Positions 32,101 to 45,139 are shown, numbered from the stretch's first letter. The stretch is 64,000 nt of DNA from Thamnaconus septentrionalis (GCA_009823395.1 CM020506.1:23894501-23958500), one strand, 5' to 3'. Notes: generated by a model from the sequence alone, not told the origin. A program made the numbers and translations.

Positions 32101-35100
32101 CCAGGTTGTCATTGCAGGGTGCCCCCCCACATCGGACAGGCAGTCCCCAGGCCACCCTGTTGGTTGCATTCACCTCCCAGGTCTTAAGGTAAACTTTAAA
32201 TTCCATTTCTTGAGTTTATTCTCCATATTGTCCCTGGGATGATCTTTGGCTGACTTAATGTTGCTCCAGAACTACAAACCCTCACCAGCCTTTTTCTCCA
32301 GGCCACCCCGGGGCTCCAGCTCCCCAGCCTGGTCCCCCACTTACACCTGGGGGGCCCAGCCTGAGGCCCAGGTTGTCATTGCTTTGTGCCGACCCACATC
32401 GGACAAGCTGTCCCCAGGCCACCCTGTTGGTTGCATTTTGTTCCCATGTCTTAAGGTAAACTTTAAATTCCATTTCTTGAGTTTATTCTCCCTATTTTCC
32501 CTGGGATGATCTTTGACTGACTTAATGTTGCTCCAGAACTACAAGCCCTCACCAGCCTTTGTCTCCAGGCCAACCCGGGGCTCCAGCCCTGCTGCCCGGT
32601 CCCCACACCCACCAGGGGGCCAAGCCTGAGCTCAGGTTGTCATTGCTTTGTGCCGACCCACATTGGACAAGCTGTCCCCAGGCCACCCTGTTGGTTGCAT
32701 TTTGTTCCCATGTCTTAAGGTAAACTTTAAATTCCATTTCTTGAGTTTATTCTCCATATTTTCCCTGGGATGATCTTCGACTGACTTAATGTTGCTCCAG
32801 AACTACAAGCCCTCACCAGCCTTTGTCTCCAGGCCACCCCGGGGCTCCAGCTCCGCAGCCCGGTCCCCCACTTACACCAGGGGGGCCCAGCCTGAGGCCC
32901 AGGTTGTCATTGCAGGATACCGCCCCACATCGGACAAGCTGTCCCCAGGCCACCCTGTTGGTTGCATTCACCTCCCAGGTCTTAAGGTAAACTTTAAGTT
33001 CCATTTCCCTTGGATGATCTTCGGCTGACTTAATGTTGCTGCAGAACTCCAAGGCCTCACCATCCTGTGGCTCCATGCCACCCCGGGGCTCCAGCTCCGC
33101 AGCCCGGTCCCCCACTTACACCAGGGGGTCCCAGCCTGAGGCCCAGGTTGTCATTGCCTTGTGCCGCCCCACATCGGACAAGCTGTCCCTTGGCCACCCT
33201 GTTGGTTGTATTTACCTCCCATGTCTTAAGGTAAACTTTAAATCCCATTTCTTGAGTTTATTCTCCATATTGTCCCTGGGATGATCTTTGGCTGACTTAA
33301 TGTTGCTCCAGAACTACAAGCCCTCACCAGCCTTTTTCTCCAGGCCACCCCGGGGCTCCAGCTCCGCAGCCCCGTCCCCCACTTACACCAGGGGGCCCAG
33401 CCTGAGGCGATCGTTGTCATTGCAGGGTGCCCCCCCACATCGGACAAGCTGTCCCCAGGCCACCCTGTTGATTGCATTCACCTCCCAGGTCTTAAGGTAA
33501 ACTTTAAATTCCATTTCTTGAGTTTATTCTCCATATTTTCCCTGGGATGATCTTCGGCTGACTTAATGTTGCTCCAGAACTACAAACCCTCACCAGCCTT
33601 TGTCTCCAGGCCACCCCGGGGCTCCAGCTCCCCAGCCTGGTCCCCCACTTACACCAGGGGGGCCCAGCCTGAGGCCCAGGTTGTCATTGCTTTGTGCCGA
33701 CCCACATCGGACAAGCTGTCCCCAGGCCACCCTGTTGGTTGCATTTTGTTCCCATGTCTTAAGGTAAACTTTAAATTCCATTTCTTGAGTTTATTCTCCC
33801 TATTTTCCCTGGGATGATCTTTGACTGACTTAATGTTGCTCCAGAACTACAAGCCCTCACCAGCCTTTGTCTCCAGGCCAACCCGGGGCTCCAGCCCTGC
33901 TGCCCGGTACCCCACTTACACCAGGGGGGCCCAGCCTGAGGCTCAGGTTGTCATTGCTTTGTGCCGACCCACATCGGACAAGCTGTCCCCAGGCCACCCT
34001 GTTGGTTGCATTTTGTTCCCATGTCTTAAGGTAAACTTTAAATTCCATTTCTTGAGTTTATTCTCCCTATTTTCCCTGGGATGATCTTCGACTGACTTAA
34101 TGTTGCTCCAGAACTACAAGCCCTCACCAGCCTTTGACTCCAGACCCCCCCGTTGCTCCAGCCCCTCACCCAGCGCTCAAGCACTGCTGGCCGGTCCCCC
34201 ACTCGCACCAGGGGGTCCCTGCCTTAGACGATTGTTGTCGTTGCAGTGGACGGCACCCTCTCGATCAAGCTGTCCCCTGGCCACTCTGTTAGTTGCATTT
34301 TCTTCCCATGTCTTAAGGTAAACTTTTAATTCCATTACTTGAGTTTATTCTCCATATTTTCTCTGGGATGATTTTCGGCTGACTTAATCTTCATCCAGAA
34401 CTACAAGCCCTCACCAGCCCTTGTCTCCAGGCCACCCCGGGGCTCCAGCTCCGCAGCCGGTCCCCACACCCACCAGGGGGCCCAGCCTGAGGCCCAGGTT
34501 GTCATTGCAGGATATTGCCCCACATCGGACAGGCTGTCCCCAGGCCACCCTGTTGGTTGCATTCACCTCCCAGGTCTTAAGGTAAACTTTAAATTCCATT
34601 TCTTGAGTTTATTCTCCATATTTTCCCTGGGATGATCTTCGGCTGACTTAATGTTGCTCCAAAACTACAAGCTCTCACCAGCCTTTTCTCCAGGCCACCC
34701 AGGGCTCCAGCTCCCCAGCCCGGTCCCCACTTACACCAGGGGCCCAGCCTGAGCCCAGGTTGTCATTGCTTGGTGCCGCCCCCATCGCACAAGCTGTCCC
34801 CAGGCCACCCTGTTGGTTGCATTCACCTCCCAGGTCTTAAGGTAAACTTTAAATTCCATTTCTTGAGTTTATTCTCCATATTGTCCCTGGGATGATCTTT
34901 GGCTGACTTAATGTTGCTCCAGAACTACAAGCCCTCACCAGCCTTTGTCTCCAGGCCACCCAGGCTCCAGCTCCGCAGCCCGGTCCCCACCCACCAGGGG
35001 CCCAGCCTGAGGCCCAGGTTGTCATTGCAGGGTGCCCCCCCATCGGACAAGCTGTCCCCAGGCCACCCTGTTGGTTGCATTCACCTCCCAGGTCTTAAGG

Positions 35101-36990
35101 TAAACTTTAAATTCCATTTCTTGAGTTTATTCTCCATATTTTCCCTAGGATGATCTTTGGCTGACTTAATGTTGCTCCAGAACTACAAACCCTCACCAGC
35201 CTTTGTCTCCAGGCCACCCCGGGGCTCCAGCTCCCCAGCCTGGTCCCCACCACACCAGGGGCCCAGCCTGAGGCCCAGGTTGTCATTGCTTTGTGCCGAC
35301 CCACATCGGACAAGCTGTCCCCAGGCCACCCTGTTGGTTGCATTTTGTTCCCATGTCTTAAGGTAAACTTTAAATTCCATTTCTTGAGTTTATTCTCCAT
35401 ATTTTCCCTGGGATGATCTTTGACTGACTTAATGTTGCTCCAGAACTACAAGCCCTCACCAGCCTTTGTCTCCAGGCCACCCCGGGGCTCCAGCCCTGCT
35501 GCTGCCCGGTCCCCCCCACCCACCAGGGGCCCAGCCTGAGCTCAGGTTGTCATTGCTTTGTGCCGACCCACATCGGACAAGCTGTCCCCAGGCCACCCTG
35601 TTGGTTGCATTCACCTCCCATGTCTTAAGGTAAACTTTAAATTCCATTTCTTGAGTTTATTCTCCATATTTTCCCTGGGATGATCTTGACTGACTTAATG
35701 TTGCTCCAGAACTACAAGCCCTCACCAGCCTTTGTCTCCAGGCCACCCGGGCTCCAGCTCCCAGCCCGGTCCCCACTTACACCAGGGGCCCAGCCTGAGC
35801 CCAGGTTGTCATTGCAGGATACCGCCCCCATCGGACAAGCTGTCCCCAGGCCACCCTGTTGGTTGCATTCACCTCCCATGTCTTAAGGTAAACTTTAAAT
35901 TCCATTTCTTGAGTTTATTCTCCATATTTTCCCTGGGATGATCTCCGACTGACTTAATGTTGCTCCAGAACTACAAGCCCTCACCAGCCTTTGTCTCCAG
36001 GCCAACCCGGGCTCCAGCCCTGCTGCCCGGTCCCCACTTACCCACCAGGGGCCAAGCCTGAGCTCAGGTTGTCATTGCTTTGTGCCGCCCCACATCGGAC
36101 AAGCTGTCCCCAGGCCACCCTGTTGGTTGCATTTTGTTCCCATATCTTAAGGTAAACTTTAAATTCCATTTCTTGAGTTTATTCTCCATATTTACCCTGG
36201 GATGATCTCCGGCTGACTTAATCTTCATCCAGAACTACAAGCCCTCACCAGCCTTTGTCTCCAGGCCCACCCGGGGCTCCAGCTCCATAGCCAGTCCCCC
36301 ACTCCCCACCAGGGGGCCCTGCCAGAAGGCCCAGGTTGTCATTGCTTTGTGCCCACATCGGACAAGCTGTCCCAGAGCCACCCTGTTGGTTGCATTCACC
36401 TCAATGTCTAAAGGTAAACTTTAAATTCCATTTCTTGAGTTTATTCTCCATATTGTCCTGGGATGATCTTGGCTGACTTAATCTTCCTCCAGAACTAAAG
36501 CCCTCACCAGCCTGTTATCCAGGCCACCCGGGGCTCCAGCTCCGCAGCCCGGTCCCCCACTTACACCAGGGGGTCCCAGCCTGAGGCCAAGGTTGTCATT
36601 GCTTTGTGCCGCCCCATCGGAAAAGCTGTCCCAGGCCACCCTGTTGGTTGCATTTTCTTCCCAGGTCTTAAGGTAAACTTTAAATTCCATTTCTTGAGTT
36701 TTATTCTCCATGTTGTCCCTGGGATGATCTTTGGCTGACTTAATCTTCCTCCAGAACTATAAGCCCTCACCAGCCTGTTATCTCCAGGCCACCCGGGGCT
36801 CCCGCTCCGCAGCCCGGTCCCCCACTTACACCAGGGGGGCCCTGCCTGAGAGCCCAGGTTGTCATTGCTTTGTGCCGCCACATCGGACAAGCTGTCCCTG
36901 TCCAGCCTGTTGGTTGCAATTACCTCCAATGTCTTAAGGTAAACTTGAAATTCCATTTCTTGAGTTTTATTCTCCATATTGTCCTAGGAT
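26101..36990. repeat. Large block 2 of the array (~10.9 kb)
   Basis: Parallel to block 1 with offset ~12.25-12.35 kb up to about 30.1 kb, then ~8.8 kb at 30.1-31.9 (three hexamer copies reduced to about one), then ~9.3 kb at 32.5-34.1, and ~10.9 kb from about 35.9 on. Thus it differs from block 1 by loss and gain of whole higher-order units. It has more one-base deletions than block 1. Confidence 0.7.
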
Positions 36991-39900
36991 GATCTTTGGC
37001 TGACTTAATGTTGTTCCAGAACTACAAGCCCTCACCAGCCTTTGTCTCCAGGCCACCCGGGGCTCCAGCTCCGCTGCCAGTCCCCCTTAGACCAGGGGGC
37101 CCAGCCTGAGAGCCCAGGTTGTCATTGCAGGGTACCGCCCACATCGGACAAGCTGTCCCCAGGCCACCCTGTTGGTTGCATTCACCTCCAAGGTCTTAAG
37201 GTAAACTTTAAGTTCCATTTCCCCTTGGATGATCTTACTGACTTAATGTTGCTCAGAACTCAAGGCCTCACCATCCTGTGACTCCAATCACCCGGGGCTC
37301 CAACTCCGCTGCCTGGTCCCTGCAGTTGGGCCAGCCCATGCCACCCCAGGGCTCCAGCTCCTCCAGCAACTGTTCCCTGTCCAACCACCAGTTTGTGGTT
37401 AGCCTGAGAGCCCAAGTTGTCATTGCTTTAAATTGCCGCGCCATGATCTCGACAAGCTGTCATCCCAAACCTCACCAGCCTGTCTGGTTGCATTTGCTCC
37501 ATGTCTTACAAGTAAACTTTAAATTCCATTTCTTGAGTTTATTCTCCATATTGTCCCTGGGATGATCTTTGGCTGACTTAATCTTCCTCCAGAACTACAA
37601 GCCCTCACCATCTTCCTTTGACTCCCAGGCCACCCGTGGCTCCAGCTCCGCGGTGCCCAGTCCCCCACCCACCTGGGGGCCCAGCCTGAGGCCCAGGTTG
37701 TCATTGCTTTGTGCCGCCCCATCGGACAAGCTGTCCCCAGGCCACCCTGTTGGTTGCATTCACCTCATGTCCAGGTCTTAAGTTAAACTTTAAGTTCCAT
37801 TTTCCTGGGATGATCTTGGCTGACTTAATGTTGCTCCAGAACTCCAAGCCCTCACCATCCTGTGACTCCAGGCCACCCCGGGGCTCCAGCTCCGCTGCCA
37901 GTTCTCCACTTGCACCAGGTGGGGCCAGCCTCAGGCAGGTTGTTCATTGCAGTGGTGCCGCGCCCTCTCGATCAAGCTGTCCCCTGTCCAGCCTGTTGGT
38001 TGCAATTACCTCCAATGTCTTAAGGTAAACTTTAAATTCCATTTCTTGAGTTTATTCTCCATATTGTCCCTAGGATGATCTTTGGCTGACTTAATGTTGC
38101 TCCAGAACTACAAGCCCTCACCAGCCTTTGTCTCCAGGCCACCCAGAGCTCAGCTCCGCAGCCAGTCCCCACCACCAGGGGGCCCAGCCTGAGGCCCAGG
38201 TTGTCATTGCAGGATACCGCCCCACATCGGACAAGCTGTCCCAGGCCACCCTGTTGGTTGCATTCACCTCCCAGGTCTTAAAGGTAAACTTTAAGTTCCA
38301 TTTCCCTTGGATGATCTTTGGCTGACTTAATGTTGCTCCAGAACTCCAAGGCCTCACCATCTGTGGCTCCATGCCACCCAGGGCTCCAGCTCGCAGCCCA
38401 GTCCCCCCACTTACACCAGGGGTCCCAGCCTGAGCCCAGGTTGTCATTGCCTTGTGCCGCCCCATCGAGACAAGCTGTCCCCAAGCCACCCTGTTGGTTG
38501 TATTTACCTCCCATGTCTTAAGGTAAACTTTAAATCCCATTTCTTGGTTTATTCTCCATATTGTCCCTGGGATGATCTTTGGCTGACTTAATGTTGCTCC
38601 AGAACTACAAGCCCTCACCAGCCTTTTCTCCAGGCCACCCCAGGCTCCAGCTCCATGGCCCCGTCCCCGCCACCAGGGGGCCCAGCCTGAAGCGATCGTT
38701 GTCATTGCAGGGTGCCCCCCACATCGGACAAGCTGTCCCCAGGCCACCCTGTTGGTTGCATTCACCTCCCAGGTCTTAAGGTAAACTTTAAATTCCATTT
38801 CTTGAGTTTATTCTCCATATTTTCCCTAGGATGATCTTGACTGACTTAATGTTGCTCCAAAACTACAAGCTCTCACCAGCCTTTTTCTCCAAGGCCACCC
38901 AGGGGCTCCAGCTCCCCCAGCCCGGTCCCCCGCCACCAGGGGGGCCCAGCCTGAAGGCCCAGGTTGTCATTGCTTGGTGCCGCCCCCATCGCACAAGCTG
39001 TCCCCAGGCCACCCTGTTGGTTGCATTCACCTCCCAGGTCTTAAGGTAAACTTTAAATTCCATTTCTTGAGTTTATTCTCCATATTGTCCCTAGGATGAT
39101 CTTTGGCTGACTTAATGTTGCTCCAGAACTACAAGCCCTCACCAGCCTTTGTCTCCAGGCCACCCCAGGGCTCCAGCTCCATAGCCAGTCCCCCACTTTA
39201 CACCAGGGGCCCAGCCTGAGGCAGTCGTTGTCATTGCAAGGGTGCCCCACATCGGACAAGCTGTCCCAGGCCACCCTGTTGGTTGCATTCACCTCCCAGG
39301 TCTTAGGTAAACTTTAAATTCCATTTCTTGAGTTTATTCTCCATATTTCCCTGGGATGATCTTTGGCTGACTTAATGTTGCTCCAGAACTACAAACCCTC
39401 ACCAGCCTTTGTCTCAGAGCCACCCCGGGCTCCAGCTCCCAGCCTGGTCCCCCCACCCACCAGGGGCCCAGCCTGAGGCAAGTTGTCATTGCTTTGTGCC
39501 GACCCACATCGGACAAGCTGTCCCAAACCACCCTGTTGGTTGCATTTGTTCCCATGTCTTAAGGTAAACTTTAAATTCCATTTCTTGAGTTTATTCTCCC
39601 TATTTTCCTAGGATGATCTTTGACTGACTTAATCGTTGCTCCAGAACTACAAGCCCTCACCAGCCTTTGTCTCCAGGCCAACCCGGGCTCCAGCCCTGCT
39701 GCCCGGTCCCCCACTTACACCAGGGGAGGCCCAGCCTGAGAGCTCAGGTTGTCATTGCTGTGCCGACCCACATCGGACCAAGCTGTCCCCAAACCACCCT
39801 GTTGGTTGCATTTTGTTCCCATGTCTTAAGGTAAACTTTAAAATTCCATTTCTTGAGTTTATTCTCCATATTTTCCCTAGGATGATCTTGACCTGACTTA

Positions 39901-42511
39901 ATGTTGCTCCAGAACTACAAGCCCTCACCAGCTTTGTCTCCAGAGCCACCCGGGGCTCTCCAACTCCATAGCCTGGTCCCCACTTACACCAGGGGCCCAG
40001 CCTGAGCCCAGGTTGTCATTGAGATACCGCCCCACATCGGACAAGCTGTCCCCAAAGCCCACCCTGTTGGTTGCATTCACCTCCCATGTCTTAAGAGTAA
40101 ACTTTAAATTCCATTTCTTGAGTTTTATTCTCCATATTTTCCCTGGGATGATCTTCCGACTGACAATGTTGCTCCAGAACTACAAGCCCTCACCAGCCTT
40201 TGTCTCCAGAGCCAACCCAGGGCTCAGCCCTGCTGCCAGTCCCCCCGCCCACCAGGGGCCAAGCCTGAAAGCTCAGGTTGTCATTGCTGTGCCGCCCCAT
40301 CAGACAAGCTGTCCCCAGGCCACCCTGTTGGTTGCATTTTTGTTCCCCATATCTTAAGGTAAACTTTAAATTCCATTTCTTGAGTTTATTCTCCATATTT
40401 ACCCTGGGATGATCTCCATTTGACAATCTTCATCCAGAACTACAAGCCCTCACCAGCCTTTGTCTCCAAGCACGCGGGGCTCCAGCTCCATAACCCGGTC
40501 CCCCACTGCCACCAGGCCCTGCCAGAAAGCCAGGTTGTCATTGCTGTGCGCCCCTTCAGACAAGCTGTCCCAAGCCACCCTATTGGTTGCATTCACCTCC
40601 AATGTCTTAAGGTAACTTTAAATTCCATTTCTTGAGTTTATTCTCCATATTGTCCCAGGGATGATCTTGGCTGACAATCTTCCTCCAGAACTGAAGCCCT
40701 CACCAGCCTGTTATCAGGCCAACCAGGGGCTCCAGCTCCGCAGCAGTCACCCCCACTTACACCAGGGGTCCCAGCCTGAGGCCAGAGTTGTCATTGCTTT
40801 GTGCCGCCCCATCGGAAAAGCGCTGTCCCCAGAGCCACCCCTGTTGGTTTCATTTTCTTCCCAGGTCTTAAGGTAAACTTTAAATTCCATTTCTTGAGTT
40901 TATTCTCCATATTTGTACCTAGGATGATCTCCAAAACAGCTTAATCTTCATCCAGAACTACAAGCCCCTCACCAGCCTTTGTCTCAGGCCACCCGGGAGC
41001 TCAGCTCATAGCCCCGGTCCCACTTACACCAGGGAGGCCCAGCCTGAGGCCCAGGTTGTCATTCTGTTCAGCTGTCTGAGCCACCCTGTTAGTTTTGTTC
41101 CCATGTCTTAAGGTAAACTTTAATTCCATTTCTTGGTTTATTCTCCATATTTCTAGGATGATCTGACTGACTTAATATTTGTCCAAACTAGAAGCCCTCA
41201 CCATCCTGTGATCCAGGCCACCCGGGCTCCAGCTCCCGCCCGGTCCCCCACCCACAGGGCCCAGCCTGAGGCCCAGGTTGTTTGCGTGGCCCCCCGACAA
41301 GCTGTCCCCGGCCACCCCTGTTGGTTGCATTACCTCCCAGGTCTTAAGGCTTTAAGTTCCATTTCCTTGGTGATCGGCTGACTTAATGTTGCTCCAGAAC
41401 TCCAAGCCCTCACCACCTTGACTCCAGGCCACCCGGGGCTCCAGCTCCCGCCCGGTTCCCCCACACCAGGGGGGGCCAGCCTAAGCAAGTTGTATGCAGG
41501 GGCCGCCCCTCGACAAGCTGTCCCGCCACCTGTTGGTTGCATTCCTCCCATGTCTTAAGGTAAACTTTAAATTCCATTTTTGAGTTTATTCTCCATATTT
41601 CCCTGGATGATCTTTGGCTGACTTAATTTCTCCAGAACTAAAGCCCTCACCACCTTTGTCCAGCCACCCAGGGCTCCAGCCCTCAGCCGGTCCCCCCACC
41701 CCCCACCAGGGTCCCGCCTGAGGCGGTTGTCTTGCTGGGCCGGCCCCCTCGACAAGCGTCCCCGGCCACCTGTTGTTGCATTTTCTTCCCAGTCTTAATA
41801 AACTTTTAATTCCAAATTTTTTCCCTTTTTGGGTGATTTTGGCTGACTTAATTTCTCGAACTCAACCCTCACCACCCTTGCTCACCACCCGGGGCTCAGC
41901 TCCCTCCCGGTCCCCCCCCACCAGGGGGGCCCAGCCTGAGCCCAGGTTGTATTGCTGTGCCGCCCTGGACAAGCTGTCCCCTTCCACCTGTTGGGCAATT
42001 ACCTCCAAGTCTTAGGTAAACTTTAAATTCCATTTCTTGAGTTTATTCTCCATATTGTCCCTGGATGATCTTTGGCTGACTTAATGTTGCTCCAGAACTA
42101 AAGCCTCACCAGCCTTTGCCCAGACCCGGGCTCCAACTCCGCCAGCCCCCCCCCCCACCGGGGCCCAGGCGGTTGTCTTGCAGGGTGCCCCCCCGGACAA
42201 GCTGTCCCCAGGCCCCCTGTTGGTTGTTTCCCTCCCAGTTTGGTAAACTTTTAATTCCATTTTCCCTTTTGGATGATCTTGGCTGACTTAATTTCTCCAG
42301 AACTCAAGCCCTCACCACCTTGCTCCAGGCCCCCGGGCTCCAGCTCCGCCCGGTCCCCACCACCGGGGGCCCAGCCTGAGCCCAGGTTGTCATTGCGGGT
42401 GCCGCCCCCCGGAAAAGCTTCCCCGGCCACCCTTTTGCATTACCTCCCAGGTCTTAAGGTAAACTTTAAAATTTCCCTTGGATGATCTTGCGACTTAATG
42501 TTGCTAGAACT
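36991..42511. repeat. Block 3 of the array, partial and error-rich
   Basis: Begins with the same marker unit as blocks 1 and 2. Indels in homopolymers increase steadily, and from about 40.9 kb units are compressed to clearly less than 240 bases with missing words. This is most likely poorly polished consensus toward the gap rather than true decay. Confidence 0.65.
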
Positions 42512-42611
42512 NNNNNNNNNNNNNNNNNNNNNNNNNNNNNNNNNNNNNNNNNNNNNNNNNNNNNNNNNNNNNNNNNNNNNNNNNNNNNNNNNNNNNNNNN
42601 NNNNNNNNNNN
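42512..42611. other. Assembly gap (100 N)
   Basis: Exactly 100 N, a conventional gap of unknown size. The satellite ends on one side and ERV gag starts on the other. Confidence 0.99.
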
Positions 42612-43347
42612 TTGTCCTCCATCTCGCCGGCTTCCGCTGAAGCCTCTCAGCCGCGGCGCTGCATGATCGCCGACTTTCTGTCAGACGGGCATCTTCAATC
42701 CCCACGAAAGCTTGTTGGTTGCTTGGCGATCTGTGGAAGCAGTTCGCTTGAATGAGTTGATGAGGCCCAACCGTGGGTCGGAAGCAGTACCAATCTCTGC
42801 AGTGGTGTCACCCTGAAAATTCAAGCACACTTCTGTTAGTCGGTTGGAGATATTTGTTTAACACCTCCTCCTGTTTCTTGCTTGCACTCTGGCCACGCCT
42901 GGGTGGTGTCGCATTTATGGTGTTCAGACTTTGATGTGCCTCGATCAGGCCCTCCACGGCCCGTCACGCGGCAAGGGCAGTTCTGTTAAACTGCCTGTCC
43001 AGGCGGGACTCACCATCTTCACGTCCGGGCTGAGCTTCTCCTTTATCTTCACAGAGACGCAGCGACCCCATCTTTCAGAGACAAGAGACGCCTCAGCTCT
43101 GGAAAGGTGGGCAGAATTCTCTGCAGAACGCGTGTCGGGCCTCTGCGAACTTCTCCACTGGCCTCAGGGACGGAAGGAAGGCCAGAGTTCCATCATGTCT
43201 GCTCCCGTCCAGGGGCGGAAGACATGTACAGTTGCCCTCTGGGCCCCATCACTTGAACCATCGGCATTTGATGCCCCCAGCGGCTGCAGTTAGTGACCTA
43301 GTGTTTCATGCGGTTCGGTGTTTGTCACCTTTTTCGGCTGTCTCCTC
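42612..43347 (-). pseudogene. ERV-2 gag remnant, capsid part (3' portion)
   Basis: On the minus strand the frame reads V-F-R-P-W-T-G-A-D-M-M-E-L near 43220-43180, then after shifts G-E-K-F-A-E-A-R-H-A-F-C-R-E-F, K-K-Q-E-E-V-L-N-K-Y and G-I-E-D-A-R-L-T. The C-terminal ~95 bases match bases 1-90 of the window. This order fits the capsid of a gamma/epsilon-like retrovirus. Several frameshifts and stops are present. It continues, across the inserted LTR element, with 52374 onward, so the two pieces were one gene before the insertion. The 3' remainder is lost in the N gap. Confidence 0.65.
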
Positions 43348-43351
43348 GTCT
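43348..43351. repeat. Target-site duplication GTCT, left
   Basis: GTCT directly before the TGTTGG end of LTR B; the same four bases follow LTR D at 52370-52373. Confidence 0.8.
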
Positions 43352-44104
43352 TGTTGGTTTGGTTCTTTACCTAATATCATGCTACCAAACCGCCGTGTTC
43401 GCTAATGAGGAAAAAGAGACAAATAGAATCTGAACAAGTTTTAGTGCAAAGAAGAACAAGACATTTGTTACAGAGATCTGATGAAGAGATTCTGAGTCGA
43501 GATCCTGGCCGTCGCCCGAGTCAGACTGACTCTTTCTCCCAAGAAAGTCATTAAATGCAAACCCAAACAATCTGACTCCTGATCTGAATGTCTTCTTCCA
43601 GTGTCGCCCTCTGATTGGTTGTCCATTCTTCAACCTTCGGTTGCTGGGTGTTATTACTGTCATTGTTTGTGAATCAGGAAGCAGGTCCTTTATTTCCTGG
43701 CCGTGAGCCAAATGGTCCATCCTTCCTTCCGTGTGACCTGTTGGAAACCATTCTGCAGCAAGACAAGCCTCAGGTCACAAGTTCCCATCCCTGTGACTGT
43801 ATGGGTCAAAAACTTTATGACGGGTCGCCAAAGGCACTTCCTTCAGCTGACCACTATCTGGTCACCCCAGGTCACTGTTTATGAGACTTAATGAGTTACA
43901 CAGTCTTTCCTCACAAGGTTTTCCAACACCCCAGGGCACTGATCATGATCATCAAATATACACTCAATGCACTACATATGGTAACATTCAACACATTTAT
44001 ACATTCAACTCAATGTAATAACTCCAACATATAAAATGTAATGTTACACAAATATAATAGCACAATATGCAATGATGCATGATGTTAAATATCAGATTAC
44101 AACA
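43352..44104 (-). mobile_element. LTR B: 3' LTR of tandem retroelement
   Basis: Full-length LTR with the same TGTTGG...ACAACA ends as the solo copy at 9629-10367. On its high-coordinate side the minus strand carries a purine-rich stretch (44105-44119) as a polypurine tract; its low side is flanking ERV-2 gag plus the GTCT duplication. Thus on the minus strand it is the terminal 3' LTR. Confidence 0.9.
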
Positions 44105-44119
44105 GTCCTTTCTTTGGCC
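44105..44119 (-). promoter_or_regulatory. Polypurine tract, internal region 1
   Basis: On the minus strand CCAAAGAAAGGAC directly precedes TGTTGTAATC, the start of the LTR. Confidence 0.55.
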
Positions 44120-44537
44120 AGCTCTCACGCTAGGCCACCCATAAACAAACTTCTCGAACACAGTACTTGCTGACCTTTTTTTCACCAACAATTCATCATT
44201 GGGCGTTCTCCATCTGAAGTTCAACCAGTACAGTTGTGTTTCCTCACCTTGTATCAGAGTAATACTTCATTGACTGCATAACAAAACAATGTATTGACTA
44301 CATGAACAACAGCCTAGAATGAAACAGTAACATCACAAAAACCAAGCAGATACTGTATAGAATGGAATGGAATGTCATCAAATCCAGCAAGTCACATGAT
44401 CAACAATCTGTAGTCATCTGGAACCCCTCTAGGGATCCCAAAGCATCAATGGTGGACAATCTCAAGTGAGATCGGGCTGCTAGGTCACTCTCCCTCTCCT
44501 GGCTGGTGGAGCAGGCACTCTTTTTGACCCCAAAAGG

Positions 44538-44795
44538 TCAATGATAACAACGGTCGTAAATGGCGCCGGTGGCTTGACCATTTGGAGGGACGGCAGCAAA
44601 CAATTCCAACCCCATGATACCACCACAGGTCCCAGGACATGCTGGAGAAGTGAGAGGCATTGTTCCATGATGACACTGATTACAGAGGCAATACAAATAC
44701 GTTCTTCCTAAAAGAAAAACTGGACACTCACAGATTTGGTTCATTCTTGAAACAGCACAAATGTAGAGTGTTCTTCTTGTTCTTTCAAACATCAT
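44538..44795 (-). pseudogene. Possible env surface fragment, internal region 1
   Basis: An 86-codon minus-strand frame with several Cys and a P-G-T-C-G-G motif. It lies between the integrase C-terminal domain and the 3' LTR, where env belongs. The homologous 48605-48871 shows the same residues with frame differences. The resemblance to retroviral envelope is weak and rests partly on position. Confidence 0.25.
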
Positions 44796-45139
44796 TTTAT
44801 TGGTATTATTATTTTGGCTTTAGTCTATTTGAAATAAAACCCTAATTGATTACTTCATTCATTCATTTATTTATAGCCACCTAAAGTCAATCATCCAAAA
44901 AATCTGAAAACCAATGCTTATTCAGTATTTCAACACAAAAGCCCCTAAAGTCATTACTGGACCTATACAGGCCATCAGCCGCCCTCTGATAGCCCCAGTT
45001 GAAATAACTGAACAATTACAAAGAAAGTGTTAATTTTTAACCAAGGTTTTGAGTGAGAAGAAATAAAAAGGATTGTAATGAATGTTTACAATTATTTAAT
45101 GTTGGCTCTCACTCAATTCATCCAAATCTTCTCTAACTA

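Larger units (their letters stand above)
13328..42511. repeat. Satellite array 1: about 267-bp units, about 110 copies
   Basis: Tandem head-to-tail units, most easily registered on TGGCTGACTTAATGTTGCTC. Each has a GC-rich half (CCCGGGGCTCCAGCTCC, CCCAGCCTGAGGCCCAGG, CATCGGACAAGCTGTCCCC) and an AT-rich half (TTAAGGTAAACTTTAAATTC, TTGAGTTTATTCTCCATAT). Length classes: about 267 bases; about 242, lacking ~24 bases of the AT-rich tail (CCATTTCCCTTGGATGATC); and about 288, with an inserted CCCCTCACCCAGGGCTCCAG. A further sequence class carries GGCGGCGCCCTCTCGATC. The classes alternate in ordered patterns (see findings). Short frames of 63-87 codons are open on both strands in most units but stop once per unit. 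Confidence 0.95.

Noticed and set aside
13328..42511. Dozens of 60-140-codon open frames on both strands of the satellite
   Set aside because: They repeat once per unit, are open on both strands at once, and stop within each unit. This is what a tandem repeat with a length divisible by three gives; no start context or codon conservation supports translation.
13328..42511. CRISPR-like array
   Set aside because: Units are continuous ~267-bp satellite monomers with no short palindromic repeats separated by unique spacers, and the genome is eukaryotic.
40900..42511. A distinct, shorter satellite family
   Set aside because: The words and their order are those of the main unit with bases missing throughout, next to a gap. 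Consensus error is the simpler explanation.
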